Source: Brachynemurus nebulosus (Eukaryota; Arthropoda; Insecta; Neuroptera; Myrmeleontidae). Taken from it: a stretch of 64,000 bases of DNA. The translations under genes and the position numbers were made by a program. The notes under the pieces are model-generated. The model was not told where the DNA came from and did not search any database. It saw only the letters and a list, made by a program, of their open reading frames with translations. Positions within the stretch are counted from its first letter, which is position 1, and each line of letters opens with the position of its first letter. This document shows, in pieces, positions 12,999 to 24,170 of the stretch. The DNA lies in NCBI GenBank assembly GCA_035578155.1, contig JAPWDM010000017.1, forward strand, positions 3,000,001-3,064,000, read 5' to 3'.

Positions 12999-14268
12999 AA
13001 AGGAGGGAGTATAAAAACAGCCAATTTTTGCCCAGTGAGCGGCAAGTAAAAAAATGATTTGTAATTGAAGTTCTCATTCTACAGAATTCAAAAACATCAG
13101 TTATAAACATTTTTCTTCAAGGGAACATTTTAAAAATTAATGCTCAACGACTTGTAGTAATACCAATGGTAACATGAACAAACTACCAATTTCAACTACT
13201 TGTATTCCAAATTTTTTATTAAAAAACACAGAGATACATATAAAGTGTGTTACAAAAACATATTATAAGATTACAGGTAAAATGAGGTCGATTTTTTAGT
13301 CATTTAATCACTATCTGAATCCTCATCATCGGACGAATAGTTGGTGAAAATTGTTGGAAGATATTGTCCAGGGATGTGTATATTATCCAGATATCTTGTA
13401 GAGATTTGCCAGATCCATGATAATTACAAACTCGAGAACCATACTTAACGTACACATTCATATTTATATAAATCTCAAGACATTCTTCTTTTGTAAGTAA
13501 TCGAAGTGCATTATTTTTATTAAGACATTTAAAAATACATTGATTATGAGAAAATGAAGCTCGTTCGATAAGAAGATTGACGTGATCACTGTTGAGTTCT
13601 TTTTGATTTTGTGGCTCCACTGATACTACATTTTTTGATGAACGAGTAAATATTTTGTAACATTTTAAACAACGGAACTCACCATTGGTTTCATGATATT
13701 CATTACGAGCTCTTTTTTCAAGAGACTTCATGCAGTCGATACACTTTAACGGCATTTTCTTGATCAGATATAATAAAAAAATATTAATAAACGGAAAATC
13801 ACTAGAATAAACTGATATAACAAAAATAATTGAAAACTAGCACTAGACAATTAACGATCCAATATGTTTATAACAATAATTATTGGTTTATATAGAGTAA
13901 CGATTAATTCAAATAAGATAAATTCACCTGTATATTATTTTATAATAGAGTTAGTGAGAGAGCTCCTAATAAAATAATCTGATTTTTGATATAGAGTATC
14001 AATGATGCTTTATGGCAACAAACAAGTCCGAACGAGTCTCATACGGCCGGATGCCGTCGCGATATAAACAATAAAATAGTTGAAATTGGTAGATTATGGG
14101 TATTGTCACAAGCGGTTGAGTAATAGTTCTTAAAATGTTCCCTTGAAGTAAAATGATTATAATTGATATTTTTTAATTCTGTGGAATGAGTACTTTAATT
14201 ACAAATCATTATTTTACTTTCCGCTCATTGGGCAAAAATTGGCTGTTTTTATACTCCCTCCTTTATGA
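12999..14268. mobile_element. Unnamed DNA element with ~200-bp inverted repeats around one ORF
   Basis: Left arm 12999-13203 and right arm 14072-14268 are inverted copies, about 85% alike by eye. They share AAAGGAGGGAGTATAAAAAC at the tips, then CCAATTTTTGCCCA, GAGCGG, AATGATTTGTAATT, TTCAAGGGAACATTTTA and CCAATTTCAACTA. Between them is one minus-strand ORF (13300-13755) with zinc-ligand motifs. No target duplication was found at the tips. The plan is that of a DNA transposon carrying only part of a transposase, or a truncated copy of a larger element. Confidence 0.75.
13300..13755 (-). CDS. Putative zinc-binding protein of the 12999-14268 element
   Basis: A 151-residue ORF beginning MPLKCIDCMKS. 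Two Cys-x2-Cys pairs (residues about 5-8 and 29-32) can form a zinc ribbon. A second motif follows: HNQCIFKCLN near residue 70, a Leu-rich stretch, then GSRVCNYH near residue 107. This last Cys/His segment resembles N-terminal regions I associate with some arthropod DDE transposases; that is memory-based and weak. The tail is hydrophilic and no DDE core follows. It is the only gene between the inverted repeats, so it probably belongs to the mobile element. The start is supported by a clear ATG with no longer in-frame extension. Function unknown. Confidence 0.55.
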   Translation of the reverse strand: MPLKCIDCMKSLEKRARNEYHETNGEFRCLKCYKIFTRSSKNVVSVEPQNQKELNSDHVNLLIERASFSHNQCIFKCLNKNNALRLLTKEECLEIYINMNVYVKYGSRVCNYHGSGKSLQDIWIIYTSLDNIFQQFSPTIRPMMRIQIVIK

Positions 14269-15244
14269 AAATTTTCCCAGTAATTGGAAACTATTGCATA
14301 GAATTTCCTTTATAGTTCGATTCAGTAATTTCGTTATTACCTATGTAGACTTAAATTAAAATATTTTTCGTAATTATGTTTTAGGCATACAAATTTAGTG
14401 AAGCTGAAATAGAATTTTTCAATAATTTTTAAATACACTAGCGGAAAAAATTAAAGGATAAAAAAAATCAAAATTTTTAACGATTTTTCGAATGGCTGTA
14501 TCTTCGTGAAAAGTGGTCGTCTCGGAGTCATAAGCAAAGCAATTTAAAGCTGGAAGTTTTTAGTTTTGAGATCTTACCATAAAAAAATCTTCAAAGTAAT
14601 GTGTATCACTCAGTCTTAATAAATACACTGAAAAAAAAAATTTCCGAAATTTTTTCGGTTTCTTTTCTTGGTCCACGAACTTGAAAAAAAGTTTTCCGAC
14701 TTTAATGAAAAAAAAAAAAAAAAATTTCGGCAATTTGCCAAATTACGTGCCAACGAAATTTTGTAGTTTTTTTCTGTTTTTTTGATTGGTTTGCAAGTAA
14801 AACAAGTAAAAAAGTAGATAAAAATTGTCCGACACGTTTAATTTTCGTTAAAAAATATTAAAATTTAATATATTAAGCATTGGGTTTAGTTAGTAAATAA
14901 CTCATTTTCCTTTCTTTTTTTTTTAAATTTGGGCAAAGGGAAATACTAGAAAGAAAAACAAACAATTTAATTATCATATTTATTCATTACTAAATAATAT
15001 AATTTCTAAGAGGAATAGTAAAATCATATTAACATAACCTAAATTTCCTATAAATAAAAAATTAAGTTTTTAATATTTTTTAATGAAAATTAAATATGTG
15101 CATAAACTTTTATCGTCATTGTTATTTGTTTTAATACTAAATCAATAAAAAAAAAATATTAATAATAAATAAATAAAAATAAAAATAAAAAATAAAATAT
15201 TTAACAACTGTACTTTTGCGTTGGCACATAATTTGGGAATTAGC

Positions 15245-15487
15245 CAAATTTTCTGAGCTTTTTTCACATTTTTATCAATAGCAGTATTTAAATTTATAAA
15301 AAAAAAAATTTGTTAAAAAATTTTCAAAAAAATTTTTTTTTTTTAATTTTTCAAGAAAATTTTTGAAAATTTTTTTAGAACATTTCTTAAAAAAAATTTT
15401 TTTTTGAAAATTTTTAAAGAAATTTTCTTTTTTTTTTAATTTAAATACTGTTATTGATAAAAATGTGAAAGAAGCTGCGAAAATTCT
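15245..15487. repeat. Inverted repeat (hairpin)
   Basis: CACATTTTTATCAATAGCAG near 15268 and its near-inverse CTGTTATTGATAAAAATGTG near 15448 face each other across A/T homopolymer runs that are themselves inverted. The arms are about 60-110 bp. Confidence 0.65.
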
Positions 15488-16121
15488 TTTTTTTTTTTTT
15501 ATTTTGTTAAAGGTTATGAAAGTTTAAGAGCAAAAAAATGTTCTTTTAATTTTTTCAAAACTTCAGTCGAATGAAACAAAAAAACCACTGGATGGTTTAA
15601 ATTGAAACTGGTGTGGTTTTTGTGAGTCTATTGAACTGTAGAAGGCACACTTAACATTAATGGTTTGCTCGATATTTTTAATTCAGCGCTTGATTTTTCA
15701 AAAAGCCACCAGAAGCTCTTCTTGATTTTTCAAATTCATGTAGAGTATGCAAAAAATTTTTTTTCCGAAAAAACAATGGCTAACCCTTGTATAGAATTTA
15801 TTCGAGTTTTTAAAACCCATCTTCAATTTTCTGTGTGATCATTTAGTCCAATGCAATTAGGTTTATACCTCGGAAACCAGTTATAATGGATGGATTTGAA
15901 TGGTTTTGGATTTTTTGAATTTCTTATGCCCAAAAGTAAAAAGTTTACCTCTTGAAATCTTCCGCTTTTTTTAAAGGGTAGTTTAATGAAAATGACGTTA
16001 CTTTTGGTATAATATATTCTTTTTGCAGCTATATTTTTCTTTTCTTTTGAGTATTATTTAAATTCTATATAAAGTATACAAAGGGATAGCAAACGTTCTT
16101 GAAAGGTAGGTATAGTATGTA

Positions 16122-16471
16122 CAGTAAGACTTCGATAATCCGGCTTAAATGGGCGGCCGGTAGGCCGGATTTACGAAAAAGCGGGACCATTGAGAGACTG
16201 TTTAAAGTGTAATAAATTTGAGACCCCTTATAGCTCCTCTAAGAAGTTAACAGCAAGCACTACTGTTCTATGTACTGGGTTTGTAGGCAGTTCTGCGTTT
16301 CCCGTGATTAATTACTGTACAATCCAATTCTATTTTGTACTGTACTAATTGACTGTAAATGTTGAATCATTGAATGTAAATGTGTGTAAAATTGTATCTA
16401 CTACTTGTTAAATCGGGCCGGATTACTGAAGGGTCCGGATTTTCGAGGGCCGAATTATCGAGGTACTACTG
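16122..16471. mobile_element. pogo/Tigger-like MITE
   Basis: The left tip is CAGTAAGACTTCGATAATCC and the right tip read inward is CAGTAGTACCTCGATAATTC. Further in, both ends repeat GGCCGGAT / TCCGGACCC blocks. TA flanks both ends (16120-16121 and 16472-16473). A CAGT start with a TCGATAATCCGG body is characteristic of pogo/Tigger elements. The 350-bp length and lack of an ORF make it non-autonomous. Confidence 0.8.
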
Positions 16472-17241
16472 TATAAGAAGAATGGGAATAGAGTGGGAAA
16501 GTAATGACAGTGAAGAGTTCGAGGAACAGATGATTCTCGGCTAGGAATACAGTCAGGGTTGCTAGACTGGGCGTATATCCGCAATTTGGGCGGATTTCAA
16601 ACATGTCTTGTGCTTATAATTTGTATCGAGCGATTTTCCACAATTTGGGCTATTTTAAAAGTAGTCCATATGATAACTAAACTTTTAATGTTTAAATTTT
16701 TAATGTTTTTCTTTATTTTTGAAAGTTTCTTATTTTGATCTTGGTTCATTCCAGTTCTTTTAACTTTTACTACATATATACTTGTGCCATTTCTATTTTA
16801 TATGTATATGGAAATGGCTGCATTGTTTGCAGAAATTCGAGAAATATATAACCACATAATATAGTGTATACCTAAATATGTACGAGTATACATATAAGTT
16901 CACATAATATCTATCCATTCTCGATCCAGCTATCCATTATCGATAGCCAAATTTTCAAATGTTTTAAGTTTATTTACTGTACGGTATTATCCTTATTAGA
17001 AGTGTAATTATCATTACAAGAAAATTAGTTTAAACTAGCTGTACCCGCGACGTCGTTCGTGCGACGCATTGTTATCAACCCAATGAGAAGTATATAAATG
17101 TAATAATTATACAGAACTTGCATGGAACAATAATTTTTGCGTAATGCATGAACATGCTCAAAATGGTTTTTCTATTTTCCCGTGGGAATTAAATATTTTC
17201 CCAGAGTAAGAAATATCTTATATGTTGACCCAAGTAATAAG

Positions 17242-17444
17242 TAGGTATCGGACATTTTGCGGATCAAACAGAATTCGTGTTTTGTGTATGCAGGTATATC
17301 GCACTTGATGTGATTAATGTGAATGAAAACGAATAGATATTTTGGTAAAACATACATATAAATACAGCTCACACATATTATCTGTCTATCTGCCTGCATA
17401 TACAAAACACGATGTTATTTGATCCGAAAAATGTCCGATACCTA
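17242..17444. mobile_element. Palindromic MITE with 8-bp target duplication
   Basis: A 203-bp unit with tips TAGGTATCGGACATTTTGCG and (inward from the right) TAGGTATCGGACATTTTTCG; the arms match for about 50 bp. It is flanked by a perfect 8-bp repeat, GTAATAAG, at 17234-17241 and 17445-17452. An 8-bp duplication fits hAT-like elements, and Merlin or P types also make 8 bp. The minus-strand ORF over it is a shadow. Confidence 0.8.
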
Positions 17445-17548
17445 GTAATAAGTTATCACCAAATTTCATCAAAATCCGCTCAATAATTTTCCGTAATGTG
17501 TGCACATGTTAAAAATTGTTTTTCTATTTTCCCGTGGGAATGAGACAT

Positions 17549-17746
17549 TTGTAAATAATAAACAAATACTTTACTTTGCCAAATACCGCTTTTATTTTTG
17601 AAACTGTGACAATATTTCACTGTTTCGAACCGTTAGCTCATTTTCAAAGAGAATCTGAAAATGAACTAACGGTTCGAAACAATATTGTCAGTTTCAAAAA
17701 TAAAAGTGATATTTTGTAAAGTAAAGTATTTATTTATTATTTACAA
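17549..17746. mobile_element. Palindromic foldback MITE
   Basis: About 95-bp arms: TTGTAAATAATAAACAAATA at the left, mirrored at the right by TATTTATTTATTATTTACAA. The centre has two facing CGAACCGTTAG/CTAACGGTTCG blocks. ACAT flanks both sides and may be a 4-bp duplication, but this is uncertain. Confidence 0.75.
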
Positions 17747-17991
17747 ACATGGAATAAAGTAACGCTCAAATCTATTAATATGGAATGAGACATTTTCCCG
17801 GAGTAAAAAGTATCTTAAATGTTGAACTATGTAATAAGTTATCATCATACTAAATTTCATCAAAATCCATTCAGTAATTTTCGCGTGATGCGTGAACAGA
17901 CAGACTGAGAGACAGGCAGACAGACAAACAGACAGAGAGACCGACAGACCGACAGAAAGGCAGACAGACAGACAAAAATTTTAAAAATCGA

Positions 17992-18372
17992 TGTTTTGAT
18001 ATCTACATCGATAATTATTTACCTACAGTACCAGTACAATTTTCAAAAAATATTCCATATACAGAAATGGTCTCGTTACAGTTTTATTATACGAGTATGT
18101 ATAGATAATTTCCCTTTAGCGAAATATAACAATCATTAATTTCGTAAAAAAATATTCAAAAAATTTCGGTAATTGCATTGTTTATTGATATCTCTAATTT
18201 TTTCTATTCTTTCCGAAAATTTACGAATTTCCAAAATTGCAGTAAGTTTAAATAGGTAAACTTTTTACTTTATGCCATTAGAAAACCCCCAAGAAAAAAT
18301 CAAGGAAATCCATTCATTATAAATGAATTCCGTCATTTTCTCTTAATAATGACTAATAGCACTGGACTAATT
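17992..18372 (+). repeat. Dispersed repeat shared with 11177-11570
   Basis: Same block order as the copy at 11177: TTTTGATATCTACATCGATA, CAGTACCAGTACAATTTTCA, AACTTTTTACTTTATGCCAT and GACTAATAGCACTGGACTAA. Downstream the two copies diverge. Confidence 0.8.
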
Positions 18373-19084
18373 GGTTACTGAGATATCGATGGTCAAAGAC
18401 GAAATGATCCTTTTCCATTCAAAGTCGGATATCTCAGCGAGAAGTGGTCGTATAAAGGTTTAAAAAAAGAAAATTAAAGCTGACTGAACAAGTTATCCGG
18501 TCCATATGGTGGTTAAGTCGAAAAATTTTTTTCCAAGTCCGTGGACCAAAAAAAGAAACCGAAAAAATTTCGAAAATTTTTTTTTCAGTGTATTTATTAG
18601 GATTGAGCGATACACGTTGCTTTGAAATTTTTTTTTTGGTAAGATCTAAAAACTGGAAACTTCCAGCTCTAAACTGCTTTGCTTACGACTCCGATACGAT
18701 CATTTTTCACGAAGATACAGCTATTCGAAAAATCGCTAAAAATTTGGATTTTTTTTTATCCTTTAATTTTTTTCACTAGTGTAATTATGTTGTTTTACAT
18801 TTCAAAATCATTGAAAGGATTACCATACGCAGTGTTTATATATTACAAAAACATCAGAAAGTTTCAAAATGATCTTTAAAAGTTATTATTCGACATGTTC
18901 TTCGGTATTTAGTAAATGAAATGAGTCTAAGTTTTATTCTCAAGCTGATATCCTATATGGTCATATAAGTTAAATCAAACATCAGCAAAGAAATTTAAAA
19001 ATTTCAAATTTCATTTTTCTTAAAACTGATCCAATACAATTCAGTTTGCCTTGTGTTAAATATCGGTGATTAATTTAGCCTTAC

Positions 19085-19231
19085 CTTAGTTTTTAGAAGC
19101 GAATGAACAGCCTCTTCCACTCTCGCAAAATTTCCTTTTCCCAACAATTTTCCAGTCAATTCATATTTACCAACACGCATCAATTTTTTGTCCAATGGTG
19201 CTGTCTTTGCACGAACCATTTTCACTGACAT
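19085..19231 (-). CDS. First coding exon of a Ser/Thr protein kinase (partial gene)
   Basis: A 49-codon exon starting ATG at 19231, with an in-frame TAA two codons upstream that fixes the start region; a second ATG lies at codon 5. After a short basic leader the product reads RVGKYELTGKLLGKGNFARV at residues 19-38. This is the first beta strand and glycine-rich nucleotide loop of a kinase domain, with a GKGNFA loop typical of the CAMK/AMPK-related group. The exon ends ...LLKTK immediately before GTAAGG, a consensus splice donor, exactly where kinases continue with the VAIK strand carrying the catalytic lysine. The following exons are not found in the window and would lie at lower coordinates or outside it. 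This is the only convincing host gene piece seen. Subfamily uncertain. Confidence 0.75.
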
Positions 19232-19450
19232 TAATTAAAAGTTCACAATAAAGATTAATAGCGGCACAATTAAGTAAATTAAAAAATCACTGATGAAAAT
19301 TCCAACGAGTCCACGATAGAATAATAATGTTTACCGACACACCGATTTGTTAGCGATTGTCACCCCGTACGTTAAATGAGTGTACCGAATAATTTTGGAA
19401 ACTCTGAGGTTGTATACATATCATTGAGTTACAATATGTAAGAAAATATT
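19232..19450 (-). promoter_or_regulatory. Upstream region of the kinase exon
   Basis: Sequence 5' of the kinase start codon that is not recognisably repetitive. A 5' UTR or promoter probably lies here or further upstream, but no clear TATA or initiator could be chosen. Confidence 0.2.
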
Positions 19451-19869
19451 TTTCCAAAATAATAAAAAATTTTTTTATGTCAAAACGAAATACATTACAA
19501 GAAATATTGCATAGCAATTGTTATTTCATCATTGTGTACGTTTCCAAGACGACCTTAACTTAAAATAAATCATATTACGAATTTTAGAAAAGTTATTCCA
19601 ACCCAAGATCATTTGATTGATTAGTATATTATATTATACAGGTTAGCCAGTTTCGCTAGATTTTTGGTCTCAATTTTTAAATGCATATATAACTCAGTGG
19701 CGTAGAATCTAATAAATTATTAAAAAATTGCAAACTAAATGGGTTTATATGATATACGTACGTATAAAAGAAAAAAATGTTTACAGACGTGTGCTTTCGG
19801 AAATCGAAAATAACTAACTTCGTCTTGGTGAATGTGGATTGGCGAATATTTACTTACTTTAAATACAAA
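19451..19869. other. AT-rich stretch, nothing recognised
   Basis: No gene or repeat structure is recognised. Confidence 0.35.
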
Positions 19870-19979
19870 ATCTGCTTTCCATTTTTAGTCGAATTTTCCA
19901 ACTGAAAAAACGGCGAGAGGCGAGAATAGGTGCGCTATCCGTTTTCGGACCCGTAGAACACGAATATGTAGAAAAAATG

Positions 19980-19981
<2 letters not shown>

Positions 19982-20047
<66 letters not shown>

Positions 20048-20081
20048 TTTTTCAATACATATATACACAATATATATACAC

Positions 20082-20162
<81 letters not shown>
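19982..20162. repeat. (TA)n microsatellites, two runs
   Basis: AT runs at about 19982-20044 and 20083-20162, with CATTTTTTCAATACAT and CACAATATATACACATTTA between them. Confidence 0.95.
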
Positions 20163-20167
<5 letters not shown>

Positions 20168-20244
20168 TACGATAAGAGCTGCGAGAGGCGAGAGTAGGGG
20201 CGTTATCCGTTTTCGGACCCGTAGAACACGAATATGTAGAAAAA

Positions 20245-20247
<3 letters not shown>

Positions 20248-20311
<64 letters not shown>
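20248..20311. repeat. (TA)n microsatellite at the centre of an inverted repeat
   Basis: Pure AT run flanked by inverted ACGAATATGTAGAAAAAATG blocks. Confidence 0.95.
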
Positions 20312-20312
<1 letters not shown>

Positions 20313-20440
20313 CATTTTTTCTACATATTCGTGTTCTACGGGTCCGAAAACGGATAACGCCCCTACTCTCGCCTCTCGCAGCTCTTATCGTATAGACTGT
20401 ATAAGTCTAATTTTTCGGAGAAAATTCGACTAAAAAATGG

Positions 20441-20545
20441 ACATACTTTTTTTAACAAATGCAATACATAAATATTAAGTAATTTAGTAATTTAAAAATG
20501 TTATTAATGTCACTGTTTATTTATAAAGTAGGATTTTTGGATTTG
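20441..20545 (-). repeat. Family A fragment
   Basis: ATTTAAAAATGTTATTAATG, GTCACTGTTTATTTATAAA and a GTAGGATTTTTGG block are the inverse of family A at about 2745-2820 and recur near 43265-43500. Confidence 0.6.
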
Positions 20546-22450
20546 AATTTATTTAAGCCGGTTTCCAGAATTTGCTGTAACTTAAAATTTGCATGGAAAA
20601 TTCGTCATTTTTGAAGTTACAGCTATGAAAGTTGGTAATTAGAATTCTATGTACGAATTGTATTCTAATGAGGAACGAAATGTTTGGTTTTGTTTGTAGT
20701 CCTACTTGGTGGCACGATCCGTAATGGATATGTGTGGTTTGGATGGACATAGAAAGGCGTCAAAGCCCTTGAGAGCGACGCGGTATGCGTGCTCCGAAAA
20801 ACTGAAGGCAAAATACAGTTTGTTTTGTTTATTTTGTTTCGGCAAAATACAGTTTGTGAAAAATTTATAACGATAAATTTTTCAGTTTTGAAGATATCCA
20901 ATCGCACAAATACTCAATTTGTAAGGAATTTCAAAGACTAGTAGGCCTGTAAAGCTCAACTGTTTTGAACCCTTATTTTTTAAGATTTTTAAGTTTCAAT
21001 GTCTCAGCAAACGTAAGCGTTGCACCTACCTGTGAACTCATATCGACGATATCTCAAATAATTATTAGCGTAGAAAAACCAAAAAAGAACCAAAATGTCG
21101 GGCAGTTAAAAACTTGTAATTTTATACGAGTACAGATGTATTTTTTTTAGTATATTACATAGTTTTTTAGTTATCGGAGAAAAAAGAAAATTTTTTCTGA
21201 AATTTCAAAATCTGTGGCTAACGTAAATGAAACCTATTTTCTAAAATCAGGATTCTAAAGCACTCAAACTCCCAGAATATATGGTTAGTACCTAAATGAA
21301 AGTAATTGCTCTTGGATTTCGTTGACTATCAATTCTTGTCGCGAAGCCATTGGTTTTGTTCTTGCTTTTTGCTCTGGAAAAATGAGACAGCCGCATTCTT
21401 CTCACCATAACTCCGTCATTTTTGACGCAAATAACTTCTAACAGAGCTCATTTTGAAGGTATTTTTAAGTTCTGTAAATAATGTCAGATAAGTTTTCCTC
21501 CTAAAATACGCTGCCTTCCCGTTATTTAACGCCAAAAGGTTCGAGTTTATTTTTAAAGACCAAACAATCATAAAAATAATTTTATTACTCACTCAGGGAA
21601 AATACTTGGCGCACACATTTTAGTACGGAAAATAGCTGTTTGCCCACTGCACTCTTCCCGTATGGCTTAAGCGTTTAAGCGTATTTTAATTGCTGTTTTC
21701 CCTGCGGAAAGTTTACTTCCCACCCGCAAATTGACAATAAAACACGCAAAATTTAGTCAAAACACGCAAAGCCGCCTCCTCATTTTTCATTTAATAAATA
21801 TTTCATAATTATTTCTATAGAAACCATCAACAAAATAATTTAAACAATATTTAATCCAGAAAAACAACACTCAAAAATTTTATTTTAAAAAGTAATAAAA
21901 GATAGTAATAATAATAGAAAAAATATGTGAAATTCGTAATATAAAATAGTATGTGCAACTCGTGCGGGATGGTCGATTGCCCACTCGAGCGAATGGGTGC
22001 ACTAACTAAGTTCGTGCGCTCAACTCCTCTCTCGTGGGCCATCGACAATTTTCCGCACTTATTGCACAATATACTATTTTTCTCGAAAACCCGCATATAC
22101 AAGGTAATGACCTAAGACGTATCCTATGTAATTTTTCCGCTTTTCACCATGGTGTCAAAAAGCATCCGAAAATCTTTTGAAAATTTGAAAATTTACTAAA
22201 AATTTGAAAAGTATCTACAAATAAGTCATATACTCCTTTTTACTCATTCATTAGTTAGTTTTTTCTGTAACTTACAAGGCAATAGCAACCTCATTTTGAA
22301 GCTGACTATAGCATAAACGGAGCTAAAAGTACGTAAAAGAAATCACAACTTTACTATAACAGCCTTTTTCAACGATATTCAACACGATGTGATACGTGAT
22401 AAAACAATTTTCATTTACAGTTTTCAGTTACTAATTTTCATTTATATATT
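20546..22450. other. Unassigned sequence
   Basis: Overlapping minus-strand ORFs at 20553-20907 and one at 21851-22102 show no family resemblance and have low-complexity tails. AACACGCAAA is repeated near 21740-21770. Around 21960-22060 the base composition is more balanced (CGTGCGGGATGGTCGATTGC), perhaps an old transposon piece. No call is made. Confidence 0.35.
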
Positions 22451-22451
22451 T

Positions 22452-22560
22452 ACTAGCTGACCCGGCCACGCGTTGCTGTGGCTCAGTAGTTATAATTGAT
22501 TGAATTAATTTTTTCTTATCATTTCAAACGATACACTGCATAACTATAACACAATACACA
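22452..22560 (+). repeat. SINE-like head, left part (interrupted by MULE)
   Basis: ACTAGCTGACCCGGCCACGC followed by GTTGCTGTGGCTCAG is a head widely seen in insect short dispersed repeats. It continues after the MULE at 24171 with ACGTCGAAGATGTTTTACAT. Confidence 0.6.
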
Positions 22561-24170
22561 GGGCATCATGACGCTGGCCGGAAGTTTTTTTGTAGTCAAA
22601 ATTTAATAACTTCAATCGATTGTAGGCCGTTTGTAGATGTTTGTAGTATATTTATTTTCGTTTGTAGCCCTTTAGTTTATTTGTAATTAACAATCAAAAT
22701 TTTGTACTGAAGTTAGCCGGAAGCAATCGTGAATGTAATTTTTTTTGGTAACAATAGAAAGATTATCGTTTGTAGTGTCTAAATATAACGGCAAAATCTT
22801 AGTAGGGTTGCCTGATAAAGCATATAATTAATTAAAAAGTTATTTAAAAATATCGCTCATGCGTACCATTTTAAATTTGCTCCATTTGAGTTCGTTATTT
22901 TAAATTTGAGGCATGTATAGGTTTTATTGCATTGTATTATTCAAAATTTAACAGATTGTGTTTATGATTACAGTAAAATTTAGTCTAAAAATTTTTTATT
23001 TTTAATTAATTATGAAAGATAATAATAATAAATTATTAATGAAAGATAGATATAATAGGTAATAATAAATAATTTTCAATTGTGTTAAACCTGTTATTGA
23101 GTTAACTACTCGAAAGATGGCTCGTTACAAGAAAACTTCAGTTTGGTTAAAAGTAACAGATCAAAGTTATTTTCATATTAAGTAAATTATTTTTTAAAGA
23201 ATTGCTTCAGTAACTGATGAGTTTATTTAATTTGTACATTTCTGAAAATCTTTGTGTGATTTTATTATTTAAAGCTGCTATTTTTTTGAGTATTTTTCAT
23301 TCATACCAATTGCTGACACAAGTTTAAAAGAAACTACGATGTATTTTTGATAGTGTATTAAAAAAAAATTATTTTAATAATATGTATTATATATTATTAA
23401 ACATGTTTTATTGAAATAAAAAATTACTTTTTTAAAATTCATTGTTTTATTTTTATTTTCAAAAATATAACAACCTCATAAAAGGACATAATTATTCTGT
23501 TACATGTGGTTAACTTTTTGTAATATTTTTAATTTTGAAGTTTTAAAATATATAAGATTTTCAATAATAGATAAATAGTAGGTAATTACTGTCCAAGAAA
23601 AATTCAAATTAAAAATATTCTACAAACCATTGTCGAAATAAAATCCATTGCACTCTTCTATTTGCGATAAAAATACATGAGTTTAAAAATGTGTAGGTGT
23701 AAGAAGTTTCCCTTTTTAAGAGTTTATTATTATTATCTTTCATAATTAATTAAAAATAAAAAACTTTTAGATCAAATTTTATTGTAATCATAAACGCAAT
23801 CTGTTAAATTTTGAATAATACATGCGTCAAATTTAAAATAACGAACTCACATGGAGCAAATTTAAAATGGTACACATGCGCAATTTTTTTAAATAACTTT
23901 TAATTAATTATGCTTTATCAGACGACCCTACTAACATCTTACCGTTATATTTAGACACTACAAACGATAATCTTTCTATTGTTACCCAAAAAAATTACAT
24001 TCACGATTGCTTCCGGCTAACTTCAGTACAAAATTTTGATTGTTAATTACAAATAAACTAAAGGGCTACAAACGAAAATAAATACACTACAAACATCTAC
24101 AAACGGCCTACAATCGATTGAAGTGATTAAATTTTGACTACAAAAAAACTTCCGGCCAGCGTCATGATGG
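22561..24170. mobile_element. Mutator-like (MULE) non-autonomous element
   Basis: A 1610-bp element with inverted arms of roughly 450-480 bp (22561-23036 and about 23720-24170). The left tip is GGGCATCATGACGCTGGCCG and the right tip read inward is CCATCATGACGCTGGCCGGA. It is flanked by a perfect 9-bp direct repeat, CAATACACA, at 22552-22560 and 24171-24179. It is inserted in a SINE-like repeat. No ORF of note is inside. Long terminal inverted repeats with a 9-bp duplication fit Mutator-like elements. Confidence 0.88.

Larger units (their letters stand above)
17035..17985 (+). repeat. SINE-like retroelement remnant with CAGACAGA tail
   Basis: It opens with CTAGCTGTACCCGCGACGTC, a head common in insect short dispersed repeats. 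It contains TTTCATCAAAATCCGCTCAA / ATCAAAATCCATTCAGTAAT and ends in GTGATGCGTGAACAGACAGA plus a CAGACA microsatellite. TTCTATTTTCCCGTGGGAAT occurs twice, suggesting an internal duplication. Two palindromic elements are inserted in it (17242-17444 and 17549-17746). Confidence 0.65.
14436..18781. mobile_element. TA-flanked inverted-repeat element with nested insertions
   Basis: Inverted arms of about 255-260 bp lie at 14436-14690 and 18520-18781. The tips are CACTAGCGGAAAAAATTAAA and CACTAGTGAAAAAAATTAAA read inward, directly flanked by TA (14434-14435 and 18782-18783). TA flanking suggests the Tc1/mariner/pogo group. No transposase is visible. The 4.35-kb interior holds a palindrome (15245-15487), a pogo-like MITE, a SINE-like unit with two nested MITEs, and the repeat at 17992-18372. 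Confidence 0.7.
19870..20440. repeat. Cluster of family A tails around three (TA)n arrays
   Basis: The block CTATCCGTTTTCGGACCCGT plus AGAACACGAATATGTAGAAA precedes the TA arrays at about 19935 and 20205. It follows the last array in inverted orientation at about 20312-20390. The last array (20248-20311) is thus the loop of an inverted repeat with roughly 70-bp arms. Tyr-Ile ORFs here are artefacts. Confidence 0.85.

Noticed and set aside
18588..18879. Two overlapping plus ORFs
   Set aside because: They lie in the inverted terminal arm of the 14436-18781 element and are not conserved in the mirror arm.
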